From the NCBI GenBank assembly GCA_022592445.1, contig JABYQR010000178.1, positions 26,194-90,193 on the forward strand: DNA of 64,000 bases. Direction: 5' to 3'. The DNA comes from Cytidiella melzeri (taxonomy: Eukaryota; Basidiomycota; Agaricomycetes; Polyporales; Irpicaceae). The translations under genes were made by a program, and so were the position numbers. The notes under the pieces are model-generated. The model saw only the letters and a list, made by a program, of their open reading frames with translations. It was not told the origin of the DNA and did no database searches. Position 1 is the stretch's first letter. Every line of letters starts with the position of its first letter. This document shows positions 46,366 through 57,578 of this stretch, in pieces.

Positions 46366-49315
46366 ATGCTTTGCAACTCAAACGGCCGAGGACCACCGCT
46401 ATCCCACGAGAAGCGTCCAGATGTAACTCCTGGGCCGTTACCGACGCCCGGGAAACGCGCAGCATCCACGAAATCGTCCACTCTACGTATCGTCAGATCA
46501 CCAGCACAGGGTAGCCTCAGCAACACCCTGAGTCTCGTGGAACATCCTACTCATCCCAACGTCTATATGCTCAGCCAAAATCCAATTCACGAACACTACA
46601 AGAAACGCTCCGAGAATGAGAAGCGGGTTCAAGCAGCCGTCAAACCTATCAAACACTCTCGCTCTACTGCATCGCTCCCTCTCGACCGGTCTGCCCATAC
46701 ACCCACCAATGCCCTCGAGCATGCCTGCCAGACAGACAATCTGCCAAACATAGTAGCAATAGGCATCCCTCAACCGGTTGCTGATCACATATCTGATGAC
46801 CGCAACGCTCCGTGCAACGGAAAACCTACTCCCCTGTCATGCCCCTTCCCCAAAGCGGCGCCGCAGCCGATTTCGGAAGCTGAACTCGTTCATCCGATGT
46901 CTGTGCCTTTTCCCTTGGAGATTAACACCATGCTCAAAACCAAGACTCACTTGAAGAATCTCGAACAATACGCCCTCGCAGCGAAAGATTGCACTCTTGC
47001 GTGGCACAAAAAACTTAGACAGTCCGTCTTCGATACAAGCATGAAACTCATCTCCACTTCACGAACGCTCCGAAGTGGGCTGATCCCAGCAACCCCCTCG
47101 AATGACTGGCGGACAATACACACCCAGACGGCGGTCAAGAACGTCGAGTCATGGGAGATCTTATTCAAGGGACATGGGAAGAAGGCCGATGTAGTCATGG
47201 GGGCGGCGGAACTTGCGAAGTTCTGGAAGGTGGGGGAGTACTTGGCAGATCGCGTTCGCGAAAGTAATAACCAGCTCCTGAAGCTTGCTGGGCTTCCTGT
47301 TGGTCTCGACGGAGAGCTTGTCAACGAATTGGTGGGCCGTATACACGCACGAGAGTTTGAGAAGAAGGGTTTCTTCACCCGCTTAGTCGATCAGACTCTA
47401 GCTCAGTGGTCGAACATGGAGCAGGCGGGCGCGGCGAAAAAAATAGAGGACAAACGCACAATTCCAGATCTCGCACGTTACCCTATAGTCGCGACTACAG
47501 CCCCAAGAGTGCCCATGCCGCCAGTTCCTTCGGCCGCGTACTTCGACCAGCATGTCGACAGTACTCTCACCGGACTAAGCCTTGAACTGAGGGCCGCTAC
47601 CATCGCTTTTCACCTGATCTGTAGGCATCATCAGGCTACCGGCATCAAGTTGGCTGTTCCCAGAGATGGCAAATACCTCTCAAACGCCATCCCTTTGGGA
47701 GAAGCTAATCTTCCGACGCTTGTCAGGTACTTGACCGACCACTTTGAGAGCATGAACGAGGAGCATATCATTCTCATGGACGCCTTCTTCCGTTTCTTCC
47801 GCTACATCACATCTCCCTCACGTCTACTTCGGCTCCTCACAAAGAGGTATCACGAAACACCAAGTGTCGATTGCTCGAGAGAAGAAAAATTTCGATGGCA
47901 AGTCGATCACGTCTTCACAAAACTGTTCATCGTCAGGATGATTGATAGGTGGCTCGAATGCTACTACATTCACTCAAGGGATAATGTCATCCTGCCCAAG
48001 CTCCGCGAGTTCACATTCGAGCATGTCGCAGCAGACCAAGATGTTCCTGGCAGTGCAGCCAAGCTCATCTCACTCCATCTAGTAGAGTGCCACGCTGGCA
48101 GGAGGGGAGTTCTGTACGCGCCCATCCTCGAACGGACTATCGTCGAAGGCCAAAAATGTATCAAGTCCTACCCGGAGACACCTTTCAGGAAGCACCTCCC
48201 TGCGTTGGGAAGGTTGAAGGCAGACGGGCAGTTCGACGTGGCGAGTATTCTTTTGTTTGGCGAGGAAGGCGGGCCCGAGGAGCTTGCGAGAGCGTTGACG
48301 AGACGTGCGGCCGTAAGGTTTCAGCGTTCGTTGCCGTCTGACCTCATTCATTGGCGGCCCAAGCATTCTCTTCCGTGGTTAGATGAGAAGTACACTCTGT
48401 CAGAGGCCTTGGCTCGTTGGGCTTCGTGTTCTATTCTTCACCATGAGTTGATTGAAGACCGTGTGAAGGCATACCAAGTCATAGTGGAGGTAGCCTGGGT
48501 GAGCATCGCAGTTTCAGCAAAAAAAAACCCTGGTCTGATATAGGACAGGACAGATTTGTTTTCAGATGCGCAATTTTTCTTCCTCGTTCGCCATCACGGT
48601 AGCCCTGATAGACAAGCGCATCGTTGGACGGCTCAAGGAGACTCTGGAGGTGAGAATTCTATTCCCTTCGGTGGCTGTAACGCGTTGCTGAAAGGACGTC
48701 TATACGCAGCTTGTCGCTACGCAACATCACTCCTACCTGAGACAGCTTGAGGGATTTTACAGGAGTGAAGCCGATCGCGCCTACCATGAAGAGATGCGAC
48801 GCATTATAGCTCCAGCAGTACCGCACTCAGGTGAGTCGATGTGAGCGACGCACGAACGGACGGCTCTGCTGAGGAGCCCAATATGCTAGTTGCGGTAGGA
48901 GCGGAGCTGAAGCAGCTGAGAACAAAAACTCAAAAGTCTTTTATCTCATCAATAATGAAAGGTGCTGACGAGAAAACTCCCATCGATCTCCATGTTCTGC
49001 GGTCATTGGGCGGCATAGTCACAGGCACGTCCGTCTCGTTAACATATGTGCTCTACGTGGCCAGCTGATAAAATCTACTCAGAGCTGGAGCACTGCTACA
49101 TCCCTTACAAAGTTCCGGTTTTGGCTCTGGTTTCGGAATGGCTGTCATCACAGCTGAAGCCCTTGGAGGATTGTGATGATCGTGTGACTGAAAAAGGTCT
49201 GGAAGAATTCAGGTAGTTATGCGTTTTCGACTAATTTAACCACACTCGTCTACTAATTTTCTGCCTTTCTCTCTCATATAGCCGTCTTCGCAAGCCAGAC
49301 ACTCCTCACCAGTAG
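46366..49315 (+). CDS. Ras guanine-nucleotide exchange factor (RasGEF/Cdc25 type)
   Basis: Activates a Ras-family GTPase by GDP release. The first exon (46366-48498) gives a disordered N-terminus (GPLPTPGKRAASTKSS), a helical middle (KNLEQYALAAKDCTLAWHKK), then the RasGEF N-terminal module (NLPTLVRYLTDHFESMNEEH, FFRFFRYITSPSRLLRLLTK). The catalytic domain begins near ELARALTRRAAVRFQRSLPS and LIHW, continues through DRVKAYQVIVEVAW, then the exon from 48566, MRNFSSSFAITVALIDKRIV and GRLKETLE, which is the NFNS..AI..L....RLK.TW core, then SYLRQLEGFYRSEADRAYHE and CYIPYKVPVLALVSEWLSSQ. The last intron joins EEFS to RLRKPDTPHQ and the stop is at 49315. About six exons. The first ATG is assumed to be the start. 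Confidence 0.82.
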
Positions 49316-49751
49316 ACCAGAACCCAGCTCTTGAACATAATTTCCGCTGTGACGACATTCGTGTTTCTTCCGCTGTCTTTTCATTCCTTCACACTGGATA
49401 TATAACTAGCACCAGTAACCACACTCCCTATCCTCATTTTGCCACAGCATCCTGCTGTAGGCTAGCGCACGCTCGTTCTTCCTCACTTCTTCACTCCTCA
49501 CTCTTTCTACATTTCTACGTGCACTCGGGTCTGCGGCGTATGTTTTACAACGTGTATCGATAGCAATTCATATGGGTCTTATAAACGGGTTACACAGTTT
49601 CCAGCAGTGAACGACAGAACAGACGTAGATCATAGTAGCCATAGACAGTTGACCGGAGAGCGCAACACCGGAGCAACAAAACGTGTTGACAAATCGTAAA
49701 GCGCATGTTCATGTTAAGTATCTTGCACGTTGGCCCTGAAAAGTTGGACAG
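49316..49751. other. convergent intergenic region
   Basis: 3' ends of the RasGEF and of the membrane protein gene. Nothing else seen. Confidence 0.45.
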
Positions 49752-50640
49752 CTAAGTCTGCCGAGGAGGTTCGCTGCGTCCACCCGCAGAATACGCCGGC
49801 GGCGGGGTCTTGAAGCCTCGTTGAGCCACTGCTTCCTCCTCCAACTTGGCGTCCTCGAAATTGAGCATACCGAACGACGCTCCTTTAGAAGGACTGCCGT
49901 GCTTGTGCGTCCAGTACGGATTGAAAGAAATATCTTCGTCGTCTAAAGTATCGTCCGACCACTGAGAGCCGCGACGGCCAAGTTCAGGTGTCGAAAAGGC
50001 GTCTTGGATGTCGATCAACTGTGGCGTACGCGACAATGGAGCTTGAGCCGGGAAACGGAAGCGTGCGAGGCGGAGTCGTTCGTGAAATTGAGGATCGTCT
50101 TGAACAGTGGGAGAGTCACAGCCGTTTGACGAGTCTGAAGATGCCGATGGTGAGGACGGAGGCAAGTCGTGCAGAAAATCGGTCGGCGGGACAAATCCGT
50201 GGCCGTTTGCGCTTCGGTGCATGAATCGCTGTAGGGAGAGCGTGGGAGAGCGGGCTGTGTCTGCGTGGAAACGGTGGTCAGTAGAAACGATTTCAGGACT
50301 TGAGACGAGCTTACGTTGGTGCAACATGGATCGAAGACCTCTTCGTGTCTGGTGAGTCCCAACGAGGGTTGCTTCAGGATCAGCATTGTGTTCGCGGGAC
50401 AAGCGTCGAGTGCGGAACCATCGAACCATGCGCACAGAATAACTTGCTCCCCAGACCACGTAAAAGGCAAAGATGGCAACGCAGACTGGGCACCGCATGT
50501 ATGTCTCAGTGGGATCTTATGCAAATAGAGGGCATGGGCGTACCGATAGTGATGAAATCCGCATAGCAGATCTTCAACCACGGCGCGACAGGCTTGCACA
50601 GATGTTGACTGTCAGCTCTCGCCGCGTCCGAGTGTCCCAT
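49752..50640 (-). CDS. single-span membrane protein of unknown function
   Basis: The start at 50640 gives MGHSDAARADSQHLCKPVAP and WLKICYADFITI. A 50-100-nt intron (GTACGC...CCCAG) joins this in frame to VCVAIFAFYVVWGASYSVRM, forming one transmembrane segment of about 22 residues. The rest is cytoplasm-like and disordered: RRLSREHNADPEATLVGTHQ, Ser/Pro-rich stretches, a QLIDIQDAFSTPELGRRGSQ block and an acidic SDDTLDDEDISFNPYWTHKH patch, ending with a PPPAY motif near the C-terminus (a WW or Nedd4-type ligase ligand) and stop at 49752. I do not recognise the family. Confidence 0.6.
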
Positions 50641-52072
50641 GTTCTTCAGACTGGATGTTCGGTGCCTAAAGATTGCTGAGCCCCTTTCCTAGTCGAAGCG
50701 AATGATAACTTGAGCGAGTTCAGAGGCCACGGACAGTGTTGGAAGCAAGCTGCTGCGTCCTTTGCGTCTTGCGTTGCCAGAATCTTGCCAGCCCATGCCT
50801 ACAGTCAGCCTTGAGACTGGCATCAGACGACAAGAAATGTGCTAAAGGCCCTGAGACTGCCAGCCACGTCGGAGGCAAGTTGCTGACCTCGGGCGGCTAT
50901 CGCACGCGTTCAGCTTGACCTATGGCCACTACTACTCTGAGTCACTTGCTGAGCACGACCTTTCATGACGGCGTCGTCCCCTTGTCCTCTTCCCAGATCC
51001 TGCAAATACTGTATAATATCACCCTGGTTCATGCTTTTGCTTTGTGCAAAATTGTCAAGTCAGACTCGGATCCCCAGACCTAGTAGCAGATCAAAAGAAA
51101 TTTAGCTCCAGGGTGTCTTGAAGTTAAGGACCCCCGCGACTCGCTGCGATGTACGAGCTCAATAACCTCCGCGGCCGGTTAACAGACTGATATGGCCTGA
51201 AACATACTGCCCAGACACGTCTCTGCCTAATTGGGCAGGCCGATATGTCACTCTTCGGCTCGTCGTACTACTGGTGAGCTTGTGAACACGTCAATGAACT
51301 GGCTGAAGCAGTGACATATACTGTATACATGTATAGCGCACGTGGATACTGTGAGAGTCAGTGGCTCAATATTGTTTAAGCCGTCCCCATAATGGCAGTA
51401 ACTCATGAGGGGTGAGGGGGTTTTAAGACCATAAGTGCTATCACTATAAAACTCGGAACTCGAGTGCATCGGGTGAGTGAGCAGTGGCTGTTCCAGAAGA
51501 CCTTTTTCGCACTACGGATAGTTTCATGAAGTAAAGCTCACGATAAACTCTCCGTACACCCTGCACAGATGCTGTGAGCCGCTTTTCTCATGTAGAGACA
51601 TTCGTCATGATATTCCAGGATTTCAGGATGCGAGCTGTAGATGAGGCCTCATTGACTTGCAGCGTAGTCTGGGCAGGTCCAAATTAATTTGTCGCAACTC
51701 TAGGTAAACATCACCAGGCGACGTCCTGATCAGCTTTATGAGCGCGTTGATCATGAGAAACGGAGTTCATAGCCCCGGAGTCTCGAGGTGTGTGTCTCCA
51801 GGCGAAGAGCTACCACTGCACTGTCAATTTGCTCTCTACAACGGTGCGTGTACCGATGGAACTCGCCAATGCATGCCTTGAACTTACGATCTTCACAGTT
51901 ATGATGCAGACTCGCCAGGAAATACGCAGGCAGATGCTCCTGATACACCTGATGTTTTGACTACGTATACAAGGTTTTGGATGCGCTGAAGCACTCCCGG
52001 TACAAAAATAGCTTTGCGAAAGCGTTCGCAGGGGCTATAGCAACCGTATCATCCTGCACAAGCTACGGTATG
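50641..52072. other. intergenic
   Basis: 1.4 kb without a supported gene. It includes the upstream region of the secreted protein gene at 52199. Confidence 0.4.
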
Positions 52073-52079
52073 TATATAA
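52073..52079 (+). promoter_or_regulatory. TATA box of the secreted-protein gene
   Basis: TATATAA lies 120 bp upstream of the ATG at 52199, followed by a CT-rich leader, the usual layout of strongly expressed basidiomycete genes. Confidence 0.6.
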
Positions 52080-52198
52080 GGACTCACATCGGACACAACG
52101 AATCCATTGTGCTCGCTGTGCGTTCTCCAAGTTCAATCTTTCCCATTTTCGACCCTTTACCACTGACGTTGAACGTCCAATTCCATTCAATTGCTATT

Positions 52199-52997
52199 AT
52201 GCTCTTCACAGCCACCGTTCCCTTCCTCTTCTTGGCCGCGTCAGCAAACGCAGCTGCCATCCCTGCCAGAAGATCAGCAGAGCTTCAAGTCAGAGACCGT
52301 CAGTCCTCGTATTTCTGCCTCATCGCATGCACTTACTCACTCGTTTGCTGCAGTCTCTGATTTCCTCTCTGGTATTGCCAGTATTGCAGAAGGGCTCTTA
52401 TCAGACCTTCCTGCTGACAGTACGCATTATTTTCCGTCCGTTCATCTGTACACTATTCTGACAAAAATCGTGTGTCCAGTCGCAGCACCGCTCGAGTCTT
52501 TTGTGGCAGGCCTCCTCGATCCTACCTCGAGCGTCGACGACGATGTCGGCACGCTCATCACTTCGACAGCCGATTCTGCGCTCGCCTCTGCAACCCTTGC
52601 ATCCTCAGTTGACCTCGGGACTGCCACATTGACAGACGACACCGCGCTCCCCACCGCGACGCTTGCGAGCACAGACAACCTCGGGACTGCTACTGCAACA
52701 GACGACATCGACACCGCGCTCCCCACCGCCACGCTCGCCAGTACAGATGACGTTGGATCTGCCACATCAACAGACGACCTCCCACTTCCCACCTCTGCCA
52801 GCTCAGATGACGCTGGAACTGCCGTGGCCACGGCGTCAGATGATTCTGTCACAGCGACAGATGACTCTGCCACTGCTACGGCCGATGCTCCAGAAGCAGC
52901 TGCAACTACATCCACTGACGATCCTGCCGACGGCGGTGACGGTAGCGATGACCCTACAGACCCTACAGACCCTACTACACTCGTAGACGTAGCTTAG
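52199..52997 (+). CDS. small secreted Thr/Ala/Asp-rich protein
   Basis: ATG 52199 begins a signal peptide (MLFTATVPFLFLAASANAAA) followed by IPARRSAELQVRD with a possible Kex2-type RR site. An intron (GTCAGT...CTGCAG) leads to VSDFLSGIASIAEGLLSDLP, and a second intron leads to APLESFVAGLLD. The remaining residues are a low-complexity domain with imperfect repeats of about 22 residues built on ALPTATLASTDD and then SDDS/TATADA units, ending DPTDPTTLVDVA. There is no hydrophobic C-terminus, so it is probably released or held by the wall rather than GPI-anchored. Many Thr/Ser would be O-mannosylated. No known family; an effector-like or wall-associated role is only a guess. Confidence 0.65.
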
Positions 52998-53333
52998 AGA
53001 GAGGAGGACCTCCGGTCAAAAGCAAGTTGTGGGAATTGTCTGTAGTGGTTGTATACTAGTAATTGTATAAGCGGCCATTATCACTCGATGAGACTACCAC
53101 TTCAACCCGCCCCGGCGGGTACCCTGCTCCTCAGCCTCCCGGTAATCATCTTTCCCATTGACTGAAACAATTCCTGAACAGCTGTCTGTTGAGACCTTTG
53201 ACTCTGCCAGACTATGAACGCATGACTTCATGCGTCGACCTCAACATATGCATCAAGGCTGGTTCAGGACCTTGCATTGCGGGGGATTGTGCAGAATGAG
53301 CGGCATGCGAGGAAGTTGGGATAACCGCTGATA

Positions 53334-53556
53334 TAATGACGAGGATTGTAAGGGGTCTGTGCTAGAGGGATAACAGTGTCCTCGTCATTAAAGGACAACT
53401 CACTAGAGAGACAAAAGCGTCCTCTAGTGTTGGTCCCAGACGTCTAGGCTAACTTTCCTAACAAGGCAGGAGACAGCAAGACTGGAGACATGGAAAGAAA
53501 CCTAGACGTCTGGCGTAAATGGACAGGCGCTCGCAGGTCACTCCTATGGTAGTGAG

Positions 53557-53588
<32 letters not shown>
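53334..53588 (+). repeat. three nested inverted repeats followed by 30 T
   Basis: Perfect arms: TAATGACGAGGA (53334-53345) with 53379-53390; CACTAGAG (53401-53408) with 53422-53429; CCAGACGTCTAGG (53436-53448) with 53501-53513. The segment ends in an unbroken run of 30 T (53559-53588). On the minus strand the T run is a poly-A. It could be a SINE-like or structured RNA repeat, or a non-autonomous element. No coding. Confidence 0.6.
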
Positions 53589-54259
53589 CCTAATATTTAA
53601 GTTTATAAATGTCCGTGCGTAACATAGTCACATGTGAGACCATAGTCCGAAACCATGAAGTGGCTTCCAGCGCCCGCCCCGATTGTGGGTTGGTTTATAC
53701 AGTCCTCGGATGAGTGGTGTGGACCAGACAGCGAGGCAGTGGTGTTCAGGCACCGCCCAAGTGTCACAACCTATACTTGGCAGGGACAGAAAGGGAGCCA
53801 TAGATCCCGGCCCCGTGGTGGCCTGCAGCTGCGAGTGCCTGCTGCAACTGCTACTTTCTGACAGTTTTTTCAAAACAGATGAATGTGATATGTCCTAGGT
53901 GTCAGAGAGTGACCCGTGTTAAAACTATATATAATATAATATGATATGATATGTAGTTTCCCACGCCTTATTACAAGGACGCTTTAGGTAGCAGAGTTCC
54001 CACAGTCTTAGTATGGGAATTATGCAGCCGTATATGGAAACTCTAGTAGTAACCATCACATTAGCTGAGACGTACAGATATGGGTTGTAGTAGTACTATA
54101 CATATATGTACGCCTGTGTTCTAGTAGCATAGGAAATGACATGGAAAGCACGTATGACTCCAGAGGATGCCACTGCACGTCAGCCTCTATTATTATCGAA
54201 AGATAGGCGCTGAATATATGAGATATTGTTCACATATTCTTTACATGCGCCCGAAGAAC
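53589..54259. other. non-coding AT-rich stretch
   Basis: Contains a run of ATATAATATAATATGATATG near 53,930. No gene recognised. Confidence 0.4.
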
Positions 54260-54302
54260 ATGACAATGATATATGCTTATAAAGACCGCATATCATTGTC
54301 AT
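54260..54302. repeat. 13-bp perfect hairpin
   Basis: ATGACAATGATAT at 54260-54272 and its exact reverse complement at 54290-54302 enclose a 17-nt loop. Confidence 0.65.
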
Positions 54303-55000
54303 ATTGCTCGTATATTTTAAGTTCATGACCAGCGGCCGCCGCCCTATATCGCGGTTCTCGCGCTCGCATTCAGCTCGGCATTCTCATGGCAGTTGACAGT
54401 AGTTCCATATATGTGTGCAGACTGTACGTATACGGATACATGACGTGTGTACGAGAAACGCTCATAAGTGACCTGCTGTCGTTGTCAATGCACGCATAGC
54501 GCCATGCGGTTGGCAAAATAGTTCGAAGTTCAGTCAATGTCGATGTCGCTGTCGTGCAGGCAGGATTCGCGTGAGTTCAGCTGGAATTCCAAGCTCTGTC
54601 GACGTACATGAACACTGCACGAGCAGATGGCCATCGCTCTTTGAGTTTATCACGTCCGACGGTTTGGGGTGAGACATCGCCGGTGTCGAGGCACTGGGTG
54701 TGGTAGGTGTGGAAGGAGCAACAGACAGGGACTGTGTTCGAGCTGCCAGATAGTTTGAGGGTATTGTGAAGTATCAGCCTAGGCGGACGCACTCACCTTG
54801 TGGCTTCGACACACCCGACGACGCGGATCCCTTGCCATTCTGCAGCTTCGCCTGCTCAACGGTCTGCTTCCATTTCTTTACAAGGTCTTTCACTTGGTCG
54901 GCCACTTGTTTTGACGCATGCGAGCGTAGCTTGCCAACTGCTAGACCTGCTTTGCTTTCCTGTGCAGCGTGTGGGTCAAAGATTGCGGTGATGGCACAAA

Positions 55001-55022
55001 GAGAGAGAGAGAGAGAGAGAGA
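55001..55022. repeat. (GA)n microsatellite
   Basis: About eleven GA units lying in the TFIIS-like intron. Confidence 0.9.
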
Positions 55023-55064
55023 TCGCGTACTCTGAGAACGGGCTCGGTGATGTGTGGGTAGTCC
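55021..55064. repeat. 44-bp direct repeat, copy 1 (copy 2 at 55658-55701)
   Basis: The two copies differ at one base (GATCGCG versus GATCACG). Both encode DYPHITEPVLR plus a splice donor on the minus strand. Confidence 0.9.
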
Positions 55065-55657
55065 ACTATGCACACTTGATGAGCAATATTCGGGACAGCC
55101 TATTTGCAATACCTACTGTGACGAGAGCTTGAGCTGCTTCGCAACGTATACAGAAGGAGTAATTTATGACGAGAACTGTCTTCGTGAATGTACTGGAGAT
55201 GACTGCAGTTTGCGACATCTTCTTCAACACTGTGATAGCCTTTGAACACCAATGAATGTGCGGAGTTCTGGGTAAATCGATATACGTACCTCATAGTCTT
55301 GCTTCGTATACTTGATCTATTGCATCTTCGCCGTGCAATAGATCCACACTGACGAGCGATAGCGTAGCGGCGTCGAATCACTGAGTTGGGAGCTCGTCAA
55401 CAAAGACGACTTTGTGCGAACCAAAGGCGTACGAGCCAAATTTGGACGTGTAGAAACTCATGGCAAAAGCATGAAAGATATCGTCGCCGTCAATTGGGAT
55501 TCGGGTCCTGGGAGGCAGAATGCATGCATGAGAGGTTGGGTAGAACCAGAAGTATCCTCTGCAGACGACAGATCAGCCGGCACTGTGTGAACATGGTATG
55601 GACCTGCAGCCCAAGCAATATGCTGCACGGAGGTCGGTGTGGCCTGAGCGAAAGAGA

Positions 55658-55701
55658 GATCACGTACTCTGAGAACGGGCTCGGTGATGTGTGGGTAGTC
55701 C
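55658..55701. repeat. 44-bp direct repeat, copy 2
   Basis: This copy lies in the exon that reads continuously from EIVGILQTL, so it is probably the original; copy 1 lacks the upstream half. Confidence 0.85.
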
Positions 55702-55870
55702 TTGAGTGTTTGAAGTATCCCAACGATTTCCTGCACGTTGCGAGAAGAAGAGACCGTCAGATGAAAGTGAAAGGGATGACCCTAAGAGAGTTGTGTGCGC
55801 ACCTGTTCGGTCGAGGAACTTTGCAATTGCTTCACCAATAACCTCAGTTCTTGTGGGGAGAATGCCCTGT

Positions 55871-56509
55871 ACGAGACGAAGTGCTCGCGTCATGTGTTGT
55901 TGCTGACCGTTTGGGAGTATGCCCACTGCCTGTCGAATAGTAAGCGTCCTGGTAGAGATCAACAGTAGGGCTGCTAGCGTCATTAACGCCAGAGCTCGTT
56001 GCGGCGGACACAGTGCGCGTTATCAGTCACCAACGATTGAGACATTACGTACGTATTTGGGTCAGCAATGTGGAACTAGGACGAAGGCACCGCATACACT
56101 CACCGGAAGGGCTCTATTAGCGGTCCTAAGGATCTGAACGGCGTGGGCAACCCCATCAGCGACGGAGCAACACAGGGTGAGACGCGAGGGAGGGAGTGAG
56201 GAACGAGCTGAGACATCGCGATGCATCAGAGAAAGAACAAAGGTGTACAGGCGCGCACTTGGGGAAGAGCGGGCCTGGGTTTCTGATGAGTTTCTGTGGT
56301 GCGGTGTGTGGAGTTATGACGCGTTTGTCGAAGTCATGGTTGCAGGGAGAATGCCGACGGGCGCTCCTTGCGGATCTGGATTATAGTTATGCATCCGCAC
56401 ATTTCCTTACAGAATATCTCACCAATATTGGGCACCAAGGATATTCGCACAATAGGTAAATAATATTCAAGATATTCAACAACTATTTTTCAATAATAAT
56501 GGACCCTGA
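55871..56509. other. no supported gene
   Basis: Possible upstream exons of the TFIIS-like fragment (for example VADGVAHAVQILRTANRALP on the minus strand near 56,150) cannot be assigned. The right half is AT-rich. Confidence 0.35.
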
Positions 56510-56785
56510 TGTGCGGTGTGCCTAAAGCATACATCTGAGGACAAGTACTAGCATGAGTCATTTACTCATTATGTACGTCTCTGGTACAAGTGCTGAGCCT
56601 AGTCATACAATGAGTCATGCACTTAGTAATACAGTAGAATAGCTGAAGTAGACATGTATAGTAGTCGCTTACATAAGTAGATACAGACATGTATATAAGC
56701 AGAGCTGCTGAAGCAGCAAGAATAATAAGACTCATGTTTGAAGCTTAACAGCCTCTACCCCTCGCACACATATTCCACTTTGTTA
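56510..56785 (+). repeat. probable copia-type 5' LTR
   Basis: The right end is fixed by the tRNA-Met primer site that follows at 56786. The left end (TGTGCGG at 56510) is a guess. A TATA box (TATATAA, 56693-56699) lies about 90 bp before the right end, as in an LTR. No second copy of this LTR was seen in the window. Confidence 0.5.
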
Positions 56786-56798
56786 GGTTATGAGCCCC
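56786..56798 (+). promoter_or_regulatory. primer-binding site, initiator tRNA-Met anticodon arm
   Basis: GGTTATGAGCCCC is the same primer site as in the complete copia element at 37718-37734, here on the plus strand. It shows that a second retroelement starts here. Confidence 0.75.
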
Positions 56799-57291
56799 AG
56801 CTTTTAGCTTCACTACATCCACACTCTCAACGACATCCATCAACCAGTATCCCCCAAGCTTTCTTATAAGTAAGTTTCTCTACTTTACTTTGTTTGGCCA
56901 CATAGTAGTAGTAGAGTTGTACTGGTTGACTGCCTCAGCTTCGAATACAATATTTCGAACTGATTTTCTACAGCTAATTCCCTCACCTACTTGCCCCTTA
57001 CGTACACACTCCCAACCCAGCTGAATACTTAAGCCACCCTTGGTGGTTCTCGACTTTAACGAGTCGTGCATTACGCGGAATCTGCCTAACACGCAGTGTA
57101 AAATCCGGTGGTGGAGGAACAAGCTCCCACTTGTACAAGTGGTAGATCGGCGGAGTAGTACAATACGAGGGTAGTGTTGAGTGGCACTCTAAGCTCGTGA
57201 CTTAGAGGCCTAGGACCTTCGTGTTGGCGCACGTCAGTCAGTCCTGGAATTAGAAATCGCCGCTTTTTGTAGCTGTAGAATTTCTTGAGGC
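56799..57291 (+). other. leader of the second retroelement
   Basis: About 490 bp without ORF between primer site and first ATG. It holds a 16-bp perfect palindrome, CCACTTGTACAAGTGG (57127-57142), and a short hairpin CTCTAAG...CTTAGAG near 57,188, so the leader RNA may be structured. Confidence 0.45.
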
Positions 57292-57576
57292 ATGTCGTCC
57301 ACTTTTACTTTTGGTATCACGGAGATTGTTGACTCTCCTATACTTCGTGGTGTTTCTTACATGCGCCATTATGTTTGTGTCGTTTCATACCAACTGGTAG
57401 AAGTCGAAGTTGCAAGTGGTCATACTCGTCTTGAATCACTTGTGGAAAACTTTTACTCACATTTGACTTTTCCATTAGCAATCCCCAGGACTTTCTCAAG
57501 GAAAGTGTTGTGGATTGAATACGACGACATAAATTTTATACTTTCAATTCTTTCTTCCAGACCGTTATATTTTTGA
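57292..57576 (+). CDS. small ORF a of the second retroelement, unknown
   Basis: 94 codons from ATG (MSSTFTFGITEIVDSPILRG). No known domain. Its TGA stop is followed after two bases by the ATG of the next ORF, a spacing that suggests coupled translation or a chance arrangement in a decayed element. Confidence 0.4.
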   Translation: MSSTFTFGITEIVDSPILRGVSYMRHYVCVVSYQLVEVEVASGHTRLESLVENFYSHLTFPLAIPRTFSRKVLWIEYDDINFILSILSSRPLYF

Positions 57577-57578
57577 AG

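Larger units (their letters stand above)
54774..55870 (-). pseudogene. TFIIS N-terminal (LW) domain gene fragment
   Basis: Three exons make up a TFIIS-type N-terminal helical bundle: ELRLLVKQLQSSSTEQ (about 55,840), EIVGILQTLKDYPHITEPVL (about 55,735-55,675) and ESKAGLAVGKLRSHASKQVA with DQVKDLVKKWKQTVEQAK (about 54,960-54,840), each next to good GT/AG sites. TFIIS uses this domain to bind transcription complexes. No central Pol II-binding domain and no C-terminal zinc ribbon follow; text downstream of KPQ (about 54,790) does not continue in frame. No start ATG is clear. A 44-bp piece of the middle exon is repeated 637 bp away. It looks like a truncated or rearranged gene; a short functional product cannot be excluded. 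Confidence 0.65.
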
